Shown in pieces: positions 35,722 to 43,982 of a DNA stretch of 64,000 nucleotides. The stretch lies in the NCBI RefSeq assembly GCF_041537925.1, contig NZ_JBGOSH010000004.1, forward strand, positions 1 to 64,000, read 5' to 3'. This stretch comes from Ruegeria_C sp041537925. GTDB taxonomy: Bacteria > Pseudomonadota > Alphaproteobacteria > Rhodobacterales > Rhodobacteraceae. Made by a program: the position numbers and the translations under genes. Below the pieces are notes generated by a model, which saw only the letters and a list, made by a program, of their open reading frames with translations, made no database searches and was not told the origin of the DNA. Within the stretch, counting starts at the first letter, position 1, and each line of letters starts with the position of its first letter.

Positions 35722-36594
35722 ATGTCCGACACGTTGAATATTGAGACCGATACCACCCCGGCGCGCAATGCGGTCGGGCGGTCCCCCGCGCGGCGCATCC
35801 TGATCGGTGTCCTGGTGGCGGCAGCCACAGCGTATCTGTCAGCAATGGCTTACATGTACCTGCTTCAACGCTCTTTCGTGTTCAAACCGGGAGGCGAGGT
35901 CGCGACCCCGGCGGCGGTGGGTGTGCCCGAGATGTCGGTGGACACGATCCGCATGGTTGACGGGACCGAGGTGATGGTCTGGACCGCGCCCCCGACCACG
36001 GAGGACGCTCCGACCGTGCTGTTTTTTCACGGCAATTCCGGCAATCTGAGTGACCGCGCAGACCGGTTCCGCCATATTCTGGACAGCGGCTATGGCCTCT
36101 ATGCGCCGGGCTACCGGGGCTATCCGGGCAGCGGCGGCGCGCCCTCGGAGGTTGCGTTCATCGCCGACGGGTTGGAACATTTCGACCGTTTGTCCGGCGG
36201 TGACGCACCGGTGATCGTTCATGGGCAAAGTCTTGGCACCGGTGTCGCGACAGCTGTCGCGGCGCAGCGCGCGGGCGTCGACCTTCTGGTGCTCGAGGCG
36301 CCTTATACAGCGACGGTGGACATGGCTGCAGAGCAATATCCCTGGCTGCCGGTGTCGCTTCTGATGAAGGACCCGTTCGCGTCGCGCGACCGGATCGGAG
36401 AGGTCGATGCGCCGGTCTTCATCGCCCATGGAACGGCAGATGACGTGATCCCTGTGGCCCATGGCGAGGCCCTGTTCGGTTTCGCCAATGATCCCCGGTC
36501 CCTGATGGTCGTTGAGGGCGCGGATCATGGCAATCTGTGGTCGCATGGGCTCTGGGATGAGGTCCAGCGCCAGGTCAACGGGAGGGATCAGTGA
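35722..36594 (+). CDS. membrane-anchored alpha/beta hydrolase
   Basis: A 290-residue alpha/beta hydrolase with one N-terminal transmembrane helix (ILIGVLVAAATAYLSAMAYMYLL). The oxyanion loop FFHGNSGNL, nucleophile S170 in HGQSLGTG, aspartate in HGTADDVIPV and histidine in EGADHGNLW make up the catalytic set, and resemble the ABHD13/ABHD17 group. ATG 35722 is chosen since GGGAGG lies 5 nt upstream; the open frame starts 19 codons earlier. The substrate is unknown. It converges on the DUF418 gene with a 26-nt gap. Confidence 0.85.
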   Translation: MSDTLNIETDTTPARNAVGRSPARRILIGVLVAAATAYLSAMAYMYLLQRSFVFKPGGEVATPAAVGVPEMSVDTIRMVDGTEVMVWTAPPTTEDAPTVLFFHGNSGNLSDRADRFRHILDSGYGLYAPGYRGYPGSGGAPSEVAFIADGLEHFDRLSGGDAPVIVHGQSLGTGVATAVAAQRAGVDLLVLEAPYTATVDMAAEQYPWLPVSLLMKDPFASRDRIGEVDAPVFIAHGTADDVIPVAHGEALFGFANDPRSLMVVEGADHGNLWSHGLWDEVQRQVNGRDQ

Positions 36595-36620
36595 TGCCTG
36601 CCCGCGAGACACACGGATTT

Positions 36621-37676
36621 TCAGCCAGCGCGACGTGGTTCAGTGATCCGGCGCATCAGGCCTTCCAATGGGCCGCGTGGGAAGATCTTCTGCCACATAA
36701 CGGCGTAACCCGAACACAGGGCACAGAACCCCAGCGCGATCGCGACGATCTGTGGCGCGGTGAGCGAGCCGTCAAGCAGGCCAAGCGCGTCGAGTGTGCC
36801 CATGCCGATCAGGATATGCGCAACATAGAGTGTCAGGGCCTGTCGCCCAGGCGCAGTGAGGACGCGTCCGAGCCGCAGGCGCTCGACCAGGGGCCAGAGC
36901 TTAAGCGTGAGGCCGACAGTGACGCAAGCGGTGCCGGTTCCGGCAAGGATGTAGAGCGGGCCGGGCGGGATGGATTCGGTGCCCAGATAAGCCGCAAGCT
37001 CAGGCTCTTGGGTCAGATATTGCGGGACCAGCGCGACAAGCGCGGCAGCGAGGCCCCATAGGATCAGGCGGTGCTGGATGCAGACCTGGCGCAGGTCCAT
37101 CCGTCCAACGCCCATGCCGATCAGCAGAAACGCGGCCCAGGGCAGAACCGGGTGCCAGCCATTGAAAAACGCATTGCGCAGAAAGCCGGGCAGTGTCCAT
37201 AGTTCGGAATAGGTCAGATCCTGCCAATCCCAGTCAGCATCGTAGTTGAAGAGCAGGACCGCGACAAAAGCGGCGGCAACAAACCCCAGCGCCCCGGCCC
37301 AGAGCGTCCGGGGTGGGGCGTTCAGAAACATTGCGCCGACGACGAAGTAAAGCGCGTAGAAATGTAGGATATCGGCCTCGAAGATGGTCATGTTGACCAG
37401 TCCCGCCGCAAACAGGAAGGCAGCACGGCGCAGCAACAGACCCGCGCCGATCCGCGACAGCGATACACCGATCCCGGCCAGCACCACAAACAGCGCCGCC
37501 GCGCGCCCTTCGAGCGATCCGATCAGGAGTGACGCCCAGTCGTTGTCCGACGTGACCTCGGCCGCGATCCGGAAATTGACCAGAACCATGCCGCAAAAGG
37601 CCAGATACCGCGCGGCGTCGAGACCCTGAAGGCGTGATTTGTTTCGTGTCAAACGGGCGTCGTCCATGGGCTTCAT
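36621..37676 (-). CDS. DUF418 multi-helix membrane protein
   Basis: A 351-residue integral membrane protein with about nine to ten hydrophobic helices, matching the DUF418 group (YibB/YeiB-like), which is related to membrane acyltransferases. The N-terminal GLDAARYLAFCGMVLVNF and the C-terminal LTAPGRQALTLYVAHILIGMG blocks are typical. No catalytic function is established for the family. It is the last ordinary GC-rich gene before the AT-rich stretch that starts near its start codon; a second ATG three codons in is also possible. Confidence 0.85.
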   Translation of the reverse strand: MKPMDDARLTRNKSRLQGLDAARYLAFCGMVLVNFRIAAEVTSDNDWASLLIGSLEGRAAALFVVLAGIGVSLSRIGAGLLLRRAAFLFAAGLVNMTIFEADILHFYALYFVVGAMFLNAPPRTLWAGALGFVAAAFVAVLLFNYDADWDWQDLTYSELWTLPGFLRNAFFNGWHPVLPWAAFLLIGMGVGRMDLRQVCIQHRLILWGLAAALVALVPQYLTQEPELAAYLGTESIPPGPLYILAGTGTACVTVGLTLKLWPLVERLRLGRVLTAPGRQALTLYVAHILIGMGTLDALGLLDGSLTAPQIVAIALGFCALCSGYAVMWQKIFPRGPLEGLMRRITEPRRAG

Positions 37677-37865
37677 GTTCAGTGGGTGAAGGGCATTTCA
37701 AGAAATGTAAAGTGGTATCCGGCGAAGTTTTGCTCGCTAAGGGTTTGTTTTTTCGTGTTTTGATTTTATTGGTAGTGGCCTTTGGAACACATGCATCTGA
37801 AAATCGAAATGGGCACAAAAATGTGATATAATTTGAATTATTATTCGTGATTCGAGGTTATTGTT

Positions 37866-37985
37866 ATGAGGTATTTTTTGATCTCTTTGCTGCTCATGTT
37901 CACAATTTTACCTGCAGCATCTTCAGCCCAAACCTGCCCTCCTGGATCTTATGGGTGTGGCGGCAACCTTTGCTGCCCAAATTGA
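37866..37985 (+). CDS. 39-residue secreted cysteine-rich peptide
   Basis: A tiny gene, too short for routine gene calls. The product starts with a clear signal peptide (RYFLISLLLMFTILPAASSA), and the predicted mature part is QTCPPGSYGCGGNLCCPN, 18 residues with four cysteines in a C-x6-C-x4-CC pattern. It would form up to two disulphides once exported. GAGG lies 9 nt before the ATG. The next gene begins 15 nt after its stop on the same strand, so they are probably one operon. No family is recognised with certainty; short CPPG-type peptides of this kind are seen in other alphaproteobacteria, but I recall no function. Confidence 0.6.
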   Translation: MRYFLISLLLMFTILPAASSAQTCPPGSYGCGGNLCCPN

Positions 37986-38000
37986 TTTGAGGTTGGTCTT

Positions 38001-38648
38001 ATGTGGAAACGTTATGTTTTTCTTGCTGTGGCGGTAATCGCTTGCACCGGTTTTATTATTACCAGGCAGCAATTTCTCTCTACACACGATGCCGACCTTT
38101 TCCTGGATATGAAAACGGTCGATGCCAATGAGCTTCATTCGCCGGCTCCCGGAAAAGCTTATGCATTCCATGAGCAAAGCCGCACATGGGAGCAGACAGA
38201 GTTATGCCAGCAAATAGGGGTTGAACTTGCCCCTTTAGAAGAAATCTTGCTTGTTGGTCTAAATTCCGCGGGGGCGAGCTTCAATGAGGCACTGAAAGAG
38301 ACCTTGGGGGACCGTTTTCAGCCGTGGCTTGCCGCAAAGAATGTCCGGGTTGAATGGCTGACCAACAAAATTCGATATGAGCGTTCTGGAGCCAAATTTC
38401 CGATGGAATGCCTTAGTAACGTGAGTGAGAAAGTTGATGATCCTCAATACGGGGTATTTATCGTCGAAACAGTGTATCAGGCCAATACTGATCGTCAAAA
38501 ACCCCTTATGGTTCGTTTTAAGCCTGTCTCAGTTTCGTTTGCTGTCCTAGATGATGTTGCGGGTGAACGGCTGAATCTGAAAGATCTGCTTGAACCCGGT
38601 TTCGTGACGCGTCTCAAAGATGCGTTTGTCAGCATACAGTTGGGTTAA
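38001..38648 (+). CDS. unrecognised membrane-targeted protein
   Basis: A 215-residue protein with a hydrophobic N-terminus (YVFLAVAVIACTGFIIT), which may be a lipobox (VIAC) or a membrane anchor. The rest looks soluble and periplasmic, with mixed alpha/beta character and two further cysteines (LCQQIG, MECLSN). No known domain is recognised. GAGG lies 8 nt before the ATG. Its low GC content matches the peptide gene before it. The last 20 nt overlap the convergent mtnP gene, whose final codons and stop lie inside this gene. Confidence 0.7.
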   Translation: MWKRYVFLAVAVIACTGFIITRQQFLSTHDADLFLDMKTVDANELHSPAPGKAYAFHEQSRTWEQTELCQQIGVELAPLEEILLVGLNSAGASFNEALKETLGDRFQPWLAAKNVRVEWLTNKIRYERSGAKFPMECLSNVSEKVDDPQYGVFIVETVYQANTDRQKPLMVRFKPVSVSFAVLDDVAGERLNLKDLLEPGFVTRLKDAFVSIQLG

Positions 38649-39519
38649 GAACGCGGCCCGCCACCGCGTCGAGCTTGGCCATAAGCGCCGCGTCGCGCTT
38701 TTCGGGCGCGGTTAGGATCGCGTAGTCCAGCGCCCGGTCGCAACCATGCGGGCAGGGCGCGCGCGCGGCGCCCAGCAGGGCGGGCAGGCCCTTGACTAAG
38801 GCGCGGCCTTTCTCGGCATTGCCTGTCAGGGTTGCAATGATCGCGGCCACGTCCACTTCGCCGTGATCGGGATGCCAGCTGTCATAATCGGTGACCATGG
38901 CGATCGAGGCGTAACACAGCTCGGCCTCGCGGGCGAGTTTGGCCTCGGGCATGTTGGTCATGCCGATCACGTCGCAGCCCCAGTGCTCGCGATACATCTT
39001 TGATTCCGCCAGCGACGAGAATTGCGGGCCTTCCATGGCCAGGTAGGTGCCACCGCGATGCAGGGTGATGCCCGCCGCGCGCCCGGCACTCTCGCAGGCG
39101 TCGCTCAAACGCGGGCACGTTGGGTGGGCGACGCTGACATGGGCGACGCAGCCGCTGCCAAAGAAGCTTTTCTCGCGGGCAAATGTCCGGTCGATGAACT
39201 GATCCACGATTACGAAATCACCCGGCGCCATCTTCTCACGGAACGACCCGCAGGCCGAGACCGAGATCACATCCGTCACCCCCAACCGTTTCAGCGCGTC
39301 GATATTGGCGCGATAGGGCACATCAGTGGGCGAATGCACATGACCGCGCCCGTGACGGGGGAGGAAGGCCATGTTGACCCCCTCAAGCGATCCGGTGAGT
39401 ATCTGGTCCGAGGGTGTGCCCCACGGGGTCTCGACGCTCACCCATTCGGGGGATTCCAGCCCGTCAATGTCATAAATGCCCGATCCGCCGATCACGGCGA
39501 TCTTGGTCTTGCTGTTCAC
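38629..39519 (-). CDS. mtnP: S-methyl-5'-thioadenosine phosphorylase
   Basis: A nucleoside phosphorylase (296 residues) that splits methylthioadenosine to adenine and methylthioribose-1-phosphate in methionine salvage. The N-terminal phosphate loop is VIGGSGIYDIDG, then LPRHGRGHVHSP, SVSACGSFRE and YLAMEGPQFSSLAESKMYRE, the substrate-specificity region. The start is GTG 39519, with GGAG 7 nt upstream; the ORF's 21 earlier codons have no such site. The last few codons (NPTVC) lie in AT-rich sequence shared with the neighbouring gene. The adenine made here could be reused by Apt, encoded 4 kb away. Confidence 0.93.
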   Translation of the reverse strand: MNSKTKIAVIGGSGIYDIDGLESPEWVSVETPWGTPSDQILTGSLEGVNMAFLPRHGRGHVHSPTDVPYRANIDALKRLGVTDVISVSACGSFREKMAPGDFVIVDQFIDRTFAREKSFFGSGCVAHVSVAHPTCPRLSDACESAGRAAGITLHRGGTYLAMEGPQFSSLAESKMYREHWGCDVIGMTNMPEAKLAREAELCYASIAMVTDYDSWHPDHGEVDVAAIIATLTGNAEKGRALVKGLPALLGAARAPCPHGCDRALDYAILTAPEKRDAALMAKLDAVAGRVLNPTVC

Positions 39520-39599
39520 GATGGTCTCCAATCCTGACTGACTGCCTGCTGCGCATAATTGGAAGGTTTTGGGCGGTTTCACAAGCGTGAGTAGCGTGC

Positions 39600-40154
39600 C
39601 TATTGCCGTAATCCACGGGATTGCGTCTGTTGCTCGAAATCAGCCAGCGCCGCCGGGAACCCGACAAGCGGCCAACTCAGGTCCCGTGCGACGCCGTGGC
39701 GATCCCGGAAGCTGAACCGAAAGGTTCCCCCGCCTGTCATGGCGGCCAGCAATTCATCAGCGTCGCTGCCGGAAAACGTGCAGCTCAATCCGGTCAGGCA
39801 ACCCGGCCAGCGCGTGCGCCATGTCACCTCGCCCGCATCCTCGATCCGAAACCCCTCGGGAAAAAAGAGCGTACCGGGTTCGATCCCAAGTTCGATTTGG
39901 TAGCCTCCGAGTTCAGGTGTGACAAAGACAAATTGTGCGCCGAATTTGGGATGAGGAGAGTACACATCGACCCATCGCAGATAGCATCGCTGGACCAATG
40001 CGGTTTCCTCAATCCGCTCGTCACAGATCGAATTCCAGATGTCGAAGCTCTGATAATGCGTTACGCGCCAATCGCTTGCGGTGTCGTTACCCTGCCTGTC
40101 CTGTGCCGCGGCATGCAGGGCGAACAAGAAGGTAAAGAGCGTGATCCATTTCAT
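39600..40154 (-). CDS. secreted protein, possibly IalB-like
   Basis: A 184-residue-class exported protein with a signal peptide (WITLFTFLFALHAAAQ). The mature part begins with SDWRVTHYQSFDIW and carries paired cysteines (SICDER, QRCYLR, GCLTGLSCTF), reminiscent of the invasion-associated locus B family, which are small periplasmic proteins. The match is by pattern only and not certain. The ATG at 40154 is chosen because it begins the signal peptide. It is divergent from the SulP gene. Confidence 0.65.
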   Translation of the reverse strand: MKWITLFTFLFALHAAAQDRQGNDTASDWRVTHYQSFDIWNSICDERIEETALVQRCYLRWVDVYSPHPKFGAQFVFVTPELGGYQIELGIEPGTLFFPEGFRIEDAGEVTWRTRWPGCLTGLSCTFSGSDADELLAAMTGGGTFRFSFRDRHGVARDLSWPLVGFPAALADFEQQTQSRGLRQ

Positions 40155-40321
40155 GGCCGCCACGATGATAAGGCCGGGTGGCGAGTACAAGTCACGTTGG
40201 TGAGAGCACTCAGCTATGACCAAATTGCATGGCAGCATCCCGTGCAGTGCGGTGGCTCAGTGGTCTCCGAGCCTGTATGACGCCCCATCGCCGCGAACAG
40301 ACCCGATATCAGGACATAGCC

Positions 40322-41956
40322 ATGTTGAGCGCCCTCAAGGCAGCTTTCGAAAGCCGATTCGCCTATCCCGACCTCAGATGGATGCCGGATGAGAAACTGA
40401 CGCCCTCGCGTCTGCGGATCGAACTGCTCTCGGGTCTGACCGTCGCTTTGGCGTTGGTGCCAGAGGCGGTGGCTTTTGCCTTTGTGGCCGGGGTGCATCC
40501 TCTGGTCGGGCTGTATGCGGCGTTTCTGGTGGGGTTGATCACCGCATTGATCGGTGGGCGTCCGGGCATGATCTCGGGCGCGACCGGGGCTCTGGCGGTT
40601 GTGATGGTGGCGTTGGTAGCGCAGCACGGGGTCGAATATCTGTTTGCAACAGTGGTATTGATGGGCATCCTTCAGATCATCGCGGGCGTCATGCAGTGGG
40701 GCAAGTTCATCCGTCTGGTGCCGCATCCGGTGATGCTTGGCTTTGTGAATGGTCTGGCGATCGTGATCTTTCTGGCGCAGTTGGGACAATTCAAGGTGCC
40801 GGGCTCGATGGAGAATACCGGGCATGGCATGAGCGGTGGCGAATGGCTGTCGGGTATGCCGCTTTACCTGATGCTGGGGCTGGTGGCGCTGACCATGGCA
40901 ATCATTTGGGTGATGCCGCGCATCACCCGCATCGTGCCCGCGCCGCTGGCCGGGATCGGCATTGTTGCCATTCTGGTGATCGCGATGGGTCTGGACGTGC
41001 CACGCGTCGGCGATCTGGCTTCGATCCAGGGCAGCCTGCCGCCGTTCCACATCCCGATGGTGCCGCTGACCTGGGAAACCTTCGAGATCATCCTGCCGTA
41101 TGCGGTCATTCTGGCGGCGATTGGCCTGATTGAATCGCTGCTGACGCTGAACCTTGTAGGCGACATGACCGGCAAGCGCGGTGGCGCGTCGCAGGAATGC
41201 ATCGCGCAGGGCGTGTCCAATACAGTGACGGGCTTCTTCGGTGGCATGGGCGGCTGCGCGATGATCGGTCAGTCGATGATCAACGTGAAATCCGGTGGCC
41301 GCACCCGCGTGGCCGGGATCGCGGCAGCCATGTTCCTGCTGATCTTCATCCTGTTCGCCGCGCCGTTGATCGAGCAGATCCCCCTGGCGGCTCTGGTCGG
41401 CGTGATGTTCATGGTGGTGATCGGGACCTTCGCCTGGAACTCGTTCAAGATCATGAGCAAAGTGCCGCTGATGGACGCTTTTGTCATTGTGCTGGTGACC
41501 GTGGTGACGGTGATGGAAGACCTTGCGGTCGCCGTTGTCGTCGGTGTCATTGTCTCGGCGCTGGCTTATGCATGGAACAACGCCACGCGCATCCATGCGG
41601 TGACCCGCGAGTCGGTGACCGAAAAGGGCGCGAAGGTTTACGAAATTCAGGGCCCGTTGTTTTTTGGATCTGCTGACGGGTTTGCTGAACTGTTCGACAT
41701 TACCGATGATCCGGACACCGTGATCGTCGACTTCGCTGAGAGCCGTGTGGTGGATCAATCCGCCCTGCAGGCGATCGAGGCAGTGGCCGCTAAATATGCG
41801 GCGGCGGGCAAGACGCTGATGCTGCGCCATCTGAGCCGCGACTGCCATCAGTTGCTGACCAAGGCGGGTCAGTTGATGATCGACAGCGACGACGATCCCG
41901 AATACGGGCTGGTTGTGGATTACTCGGTGCGCACGGGCATGCTAGGCGGTCACTGA
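40322..41956 (+). CDS. SulP-family anion transporter with STAS domain
   Basis: A 544-residue inner-membrane transporter of the SLC26/SulP family, which moves sulphate, bicarbonate or related anions. Around ten to twelve helices span residues 20-425, with the family blocks GLTVALALVPEAVAFAFVAG and GMGGCAMIGQSMINVKSGG. A C-terminal STAS domain follows (ITDDPDTVIVDFAESRVVDQS, about residues 455-540). AGGA precedes the ATG at 40322; the ORF begins 31 codons earlier. The cargo cannot be read from sequence, and no sulphate-assimilation or carbonic anhydrase gene lies beside it. Confidence 0.93.
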   Translation: MLSALKAAFESRFAYPDLRWMPDEKLTPSRLRIELLSGLTVALALVPEAVAFAFVAGVHPLVGLYAAFLVGLITALIGGRPGMISGATGALAVVMVALVAQHGVEYLFATVVLMGILQIIAGVMQWGKFIRLVPHPVMLGFVNGLAIVIFLAQLGQFKVPGSMENTGHGMSGGEWLSGMPLYLMLGLVALTMAIIWVMPRITRIVPAPLAGIGIVAILVIAMGLDVPRVGDLASIQGSLPPFHIPMVPLTWETFEIILPYAVILAAIGLIESLLTLNLVGDMTGKRGGASQECIAQGVSNTVTGFFGGMGGCAMIGQSMINVKSGGRTRVAGIAAAMFLLIFILFAAPLIEQIPLAALVGVMFMVVIGTFAWNSFKIMSKVPLMDAFVIVLVTVVTVMEDLAVAVVVGVIVSALAYAWNNATRIHAVTRESVTEKGAKVYEIQGPLFFGSADGFAELFDITDDPDTVIVDFAESRVVDQSALQAIEAVAAKYAAAGKTLMLRHLSRDCHQLLTKAGQLMIDSDDDPEYGLVVDYSVRTGMLGGH

Positions 41957-41972
41957 GCCGCAATCCAGCGGA

Positions 41973-41990
41973 GCGCGCCTTGCGGCGCGC
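41973..41990 (+). terminator. GC-rich hairpin after the SulP gene
   Basis: The stem GCGCGCC / GGCGCGC with a TTGC loop lies 16 nt after the SulP stop, followed by GCATTAATT rather than a T-run. It is probably the transcript end, perhaps aided by a second inverted repeat, GCCATTGG / CCAATGGC, at 42031-42054. Confidence 0.5.
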
Positions 41991-42108
41991 GCATTAATTG
42001 CGCTGACGTGCGGTTGCGAGGCCTGCCGCCGCCATTGGCGCCTGAACCAATGGCACTTCAGGGGCGGCCCCCAGGGAACTTGAAACCAGACGAACAAGGG
42101 GAGTTGCT

Positions 42109-42753
42109 TCAGCGTTCTGGCGTCCTCGCCTTGAGCCGGTTGATGTCGCCAGTGAGTAGAGCGGGTTCGGCAGTTGCGATCTGCCGGGCAGGCCAGTGCC
42201 ACCATTCCAGGTCCATCAGCTCCGCAATCTGGGAAGGCTCAAACCGTGGTCTGACGACTTTCGCCGGATTGCCGGTCACAACCGAGTAGGGCGGGATATC
42301 TCCGCGCACGACGCTGCCTGCGCCGATGATGGTACCGCTGCTGATCTGCGCGCCGGGCAGGATCAGGGCGCCATAACCGATCCAGACGTCGTGGCCGATC
42401 ACCGTGTCGCGCATGTCGGGCTGGGATACGGCGCGGTTTTCCAGATCGAATGCGGGGAAGGGGAAAGTGGTCAGACCATCCATGGCGTGATTGGCCGAGG
42501 CTGTGATGAAGCGCACCCCGTGGGCGATCTGGCAGAACTTGCCGATCCGGAGGGTCTCTTTGGAGAAATCGAACAGGTAGGGCGCCAGCCGCGCGCACCA
42601 GTCCTCGGGCGGGTCGAAATCGGACGCATAGGTGAAATCACCCGCCTGAAACCGGGGATGGTCGATCACGCGGTTGAGAAAGACCGAGCCCTTGTGGTCG
42701 CTGCCGTCGGGCAGGGTGATCGGATAGCGGCGGGTTGGGTCGGGAAAGGGCAT
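42109..42753 (-). CDS. CatB-type hexapeptide acetyltransferase
   Basis: A left-handed beta-helix O-acetyltransferase (214 residues) of the CatB/Vat xenobiotic group. The hexapeptide coil runs from about residue 70 (IGKFCQIAHGVRFI) to IIGAGSVVRGDIPPYSVVTGNPAKVVRPRF, and the catalytic histidine is probably in ANHAMDG. Such enzymes acetylate chloramphenicol, streptogramins or sugars; the chromosomal setting suggests a housekeeping substrate. The start overlaps the flavin reductase stop by 1 nt (TAATG), so they form an operon. Confidence 0.86.
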   Translation of the reverse strand: MPFPDPTRRYPITLPDGSDHKGSVFLNRVIDHPRFQAGDFTYASDFDPPEDWCARLAPYLFDFSKETLRIGKFCQIAHGVRFITASANHAMDGLTTFPFPAFDLENRAVSQPDMRDTVIGHDVWIGYGALILPGAQISSGTIIGAGSVVRGDIPPYSVVTGNPAKVVRPRFEPSQIAELMDLEWWHWPARQIATAEPALLTGDINRLKARTPER

Positions 42754-43358
42754 TAGTCATCGGGCCTCGTAAGGCTAAAAAGCTCGGTGACCACCGAATA
42801 GTCGCGATAGCCTAGCCGGGCGAGCGGTTGATATGTGGTGACGTCAAACACGCCGTCGCGCAGGCAGTCGTCGCGCAGGTGAATGCCGGTCACTTCGCCA
42901 AAGACCACGTGGTTCGATGCGCCCGGCAGGGTCGTGATCTGGGTCAGTCGGCATTCCAGCGCAGCCGGGGCGCCGGCAATGCGGGCACAGTCGATTGTCT
43001 CGCAATTTTGCGCGGTCAAACCGGCATGGTCGAACTCGTCCACATGATGGGGTAGCGTTTCAGAACTGGCATTCATGGCGTCCCGGGCTGCGTATTCGAC
43101 GATATTGACACAGAATACTCCGGTCTTGCGGATGTTGGACAGGCTGTCCTTGCCCTGTTCCTGATCTTCCTTGTTGCCGGTCGAGGCGAACATCACCTGT
43201 GGCGGCTGATACGCGACACCGTTGAAGAAGGAATAAGGCGCCAGGTTGTTCACACCCTTAGCGTCACGGCTGGAGATCCAGCCGATGGGGCGAGGTGTGA
43301 TGATAGCGTTGAACGGGTTGTGCGGTAGCCCGTGGCCGTCCTCGGGGCGGTAGAACAT
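42753..43358 (-). CDS. flavin reductase-like protein
   Basis: A 201-residue FMN-binding split-barrel protein of the flavin reductase family. The core motif is ITPRPIGWISSRDAKGVNNLAPYSF-like (positions 20-40), followed by PPQVMFAST and VVFGEVTGIHL. It may reduce flavins with NAD(P)H or bind FMN for an unknown partner. The ATG at 43358 has GGAG about 9 nt upstream; the ORF start is 19 codons earlier. It is translated together with the downstream acetyltransferase and diverges from the next GNAT gene. Confidence 0.87.
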   Translation of the reverse strand: MFYRPEDGHGLPHNPFNAIITPRPIGWISSRDAKGVNNLAPYSFFNGVAYQPPQVMFASTGNKEDQEQGKDSLSNIRKTGVFCVNIVEYAARDAMNASSETLPHHVDEFDHAGLTAQNCETIDCARIAGAPAALECRLTQITTLPGASNHVVFGEVTGIHLRDDCLRDGVFDVTTYQPLARLGYRDYSVVTELFSLTRPDD

Positions 43359-43440
43359 TGCGTGCGTCTCCAGGCATTTGCCCAAGGGGTAGCGAAGTGG
43401 TAGGGCGATTGCCACCGTTGAATGGAAGGTGTGCGGGCAG

Positions 43441-43929
43441 GTGATCGAAGTCAGGCCGGAACAACCCGATGACTGGTGGGAGGTCGAAGCTTTGCTCGAC
43501 CTCTGCTTCGCGCCGGGCCGCGAGGCGCTGTCGTCTTACAGGCTGCGCGATGGGGTGGAACCAGTGCGCGGGTTATCCCATGTGGCGCGCGATGGCGATG
43601 GCACGCTTGCAGGCGCGATCCGCTTCTGGCCGGTGCATGTCGGGACGGCGGATGCGTTGCTTCTGGGGCCGATCGCCGTGCACCCGACCCATCAGGGTGA
43701 AGGCCTGGGCGGTTTTCTGATTCAGGAGGGGTTGGAGGCTGGGCGCGACAAGGGCTGGCAGAGGGTGATGCTGGTGGGCGACGCGCCCTATTATGGCCGC
43801 TTCGGTTTTGCCCGTCTTGAGACAATAGAGATGCCGCCACCGACGAACCCAGAACGTGTTCTGGGCCATGATCTGGTGCCGCAAGCCTGGCGGGGAATAT
43901 CGGGCTTGGTTTCTCGCTGGTGCCGATAA
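43441..43929 (+). CDS. GNAT N-acetyltransferase
   Basis: A GCN5-type acetyltransferase of about 162 residues. The acetyl-CoA motif is GPIAVHPTHQGEGLGGFLI near residue 80, followed by VMLVGDAPYYGRFGF, a pattern of the YhbS-like group. The substrate is unknown. Two GTG starts are possible; 43441 has GGAAGG at 11 nt, while 43429 lies too close to that site. It precedes the EcsC gene by 53 nt on the same strand. Confidence 0.85.
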   Translation: MIEVRPEQPDDWWEVEALLDLCFAPGREALSSYRLRDGVEPVRGLSHVARDGDGTLAGAIRFWPVHVGTADALLLGPIAVHPTHQGEGLGGFLIQEGLEAGRDKGWQRVMLVGDAPYYGRFGFARLETIEMPPPTNPERVLGHDLVPQAWRGISGLVSRWCR

Positions 43930-43982
43930 AGCATTGAATTTCGACTTTTCGGCCCCGATCTTTAGGGTCAGGAGGGTTTCGC

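Larger units (their letters stand above)
37677..38648. other. AT-rich island with two secreted/membrane-targeted orphans
   Basis: Base composition drops sharply from about 62% GC on both sides to roughly 40-45% from just upstream of the DUF418 gene to position 38648, where GC-rich mtnP sequence resumes at once. The stretch holds a 39-codon cysteine-rich peptide gene and a 215-codon orphan, both with GAGGTT-type ribosome sites. The 189 nt before the peptide gene are T-rich and may hold its promoter. No transposase, integrase, tRNA or flanking repeat was seen. Acquisition by transfer is inferred from composition alone. Confidence 0.65.

Noticed and set aside
37712..37831. Possible second tiny secreted peptide (GTG or TTG start)
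   Set aside because: A signal-like stretch is present, but no start has a good ribosome site and the mature part would be about 11 residues; kept only as a remark on the AT-rich islet.
40214..41848. 544-codon open frame on the minus strand
   Set aside because: Antisense to the SulP transporter; its histidine/glutamine/arginine-rich translation is typical of the reverse frame of hydrophobic genes.
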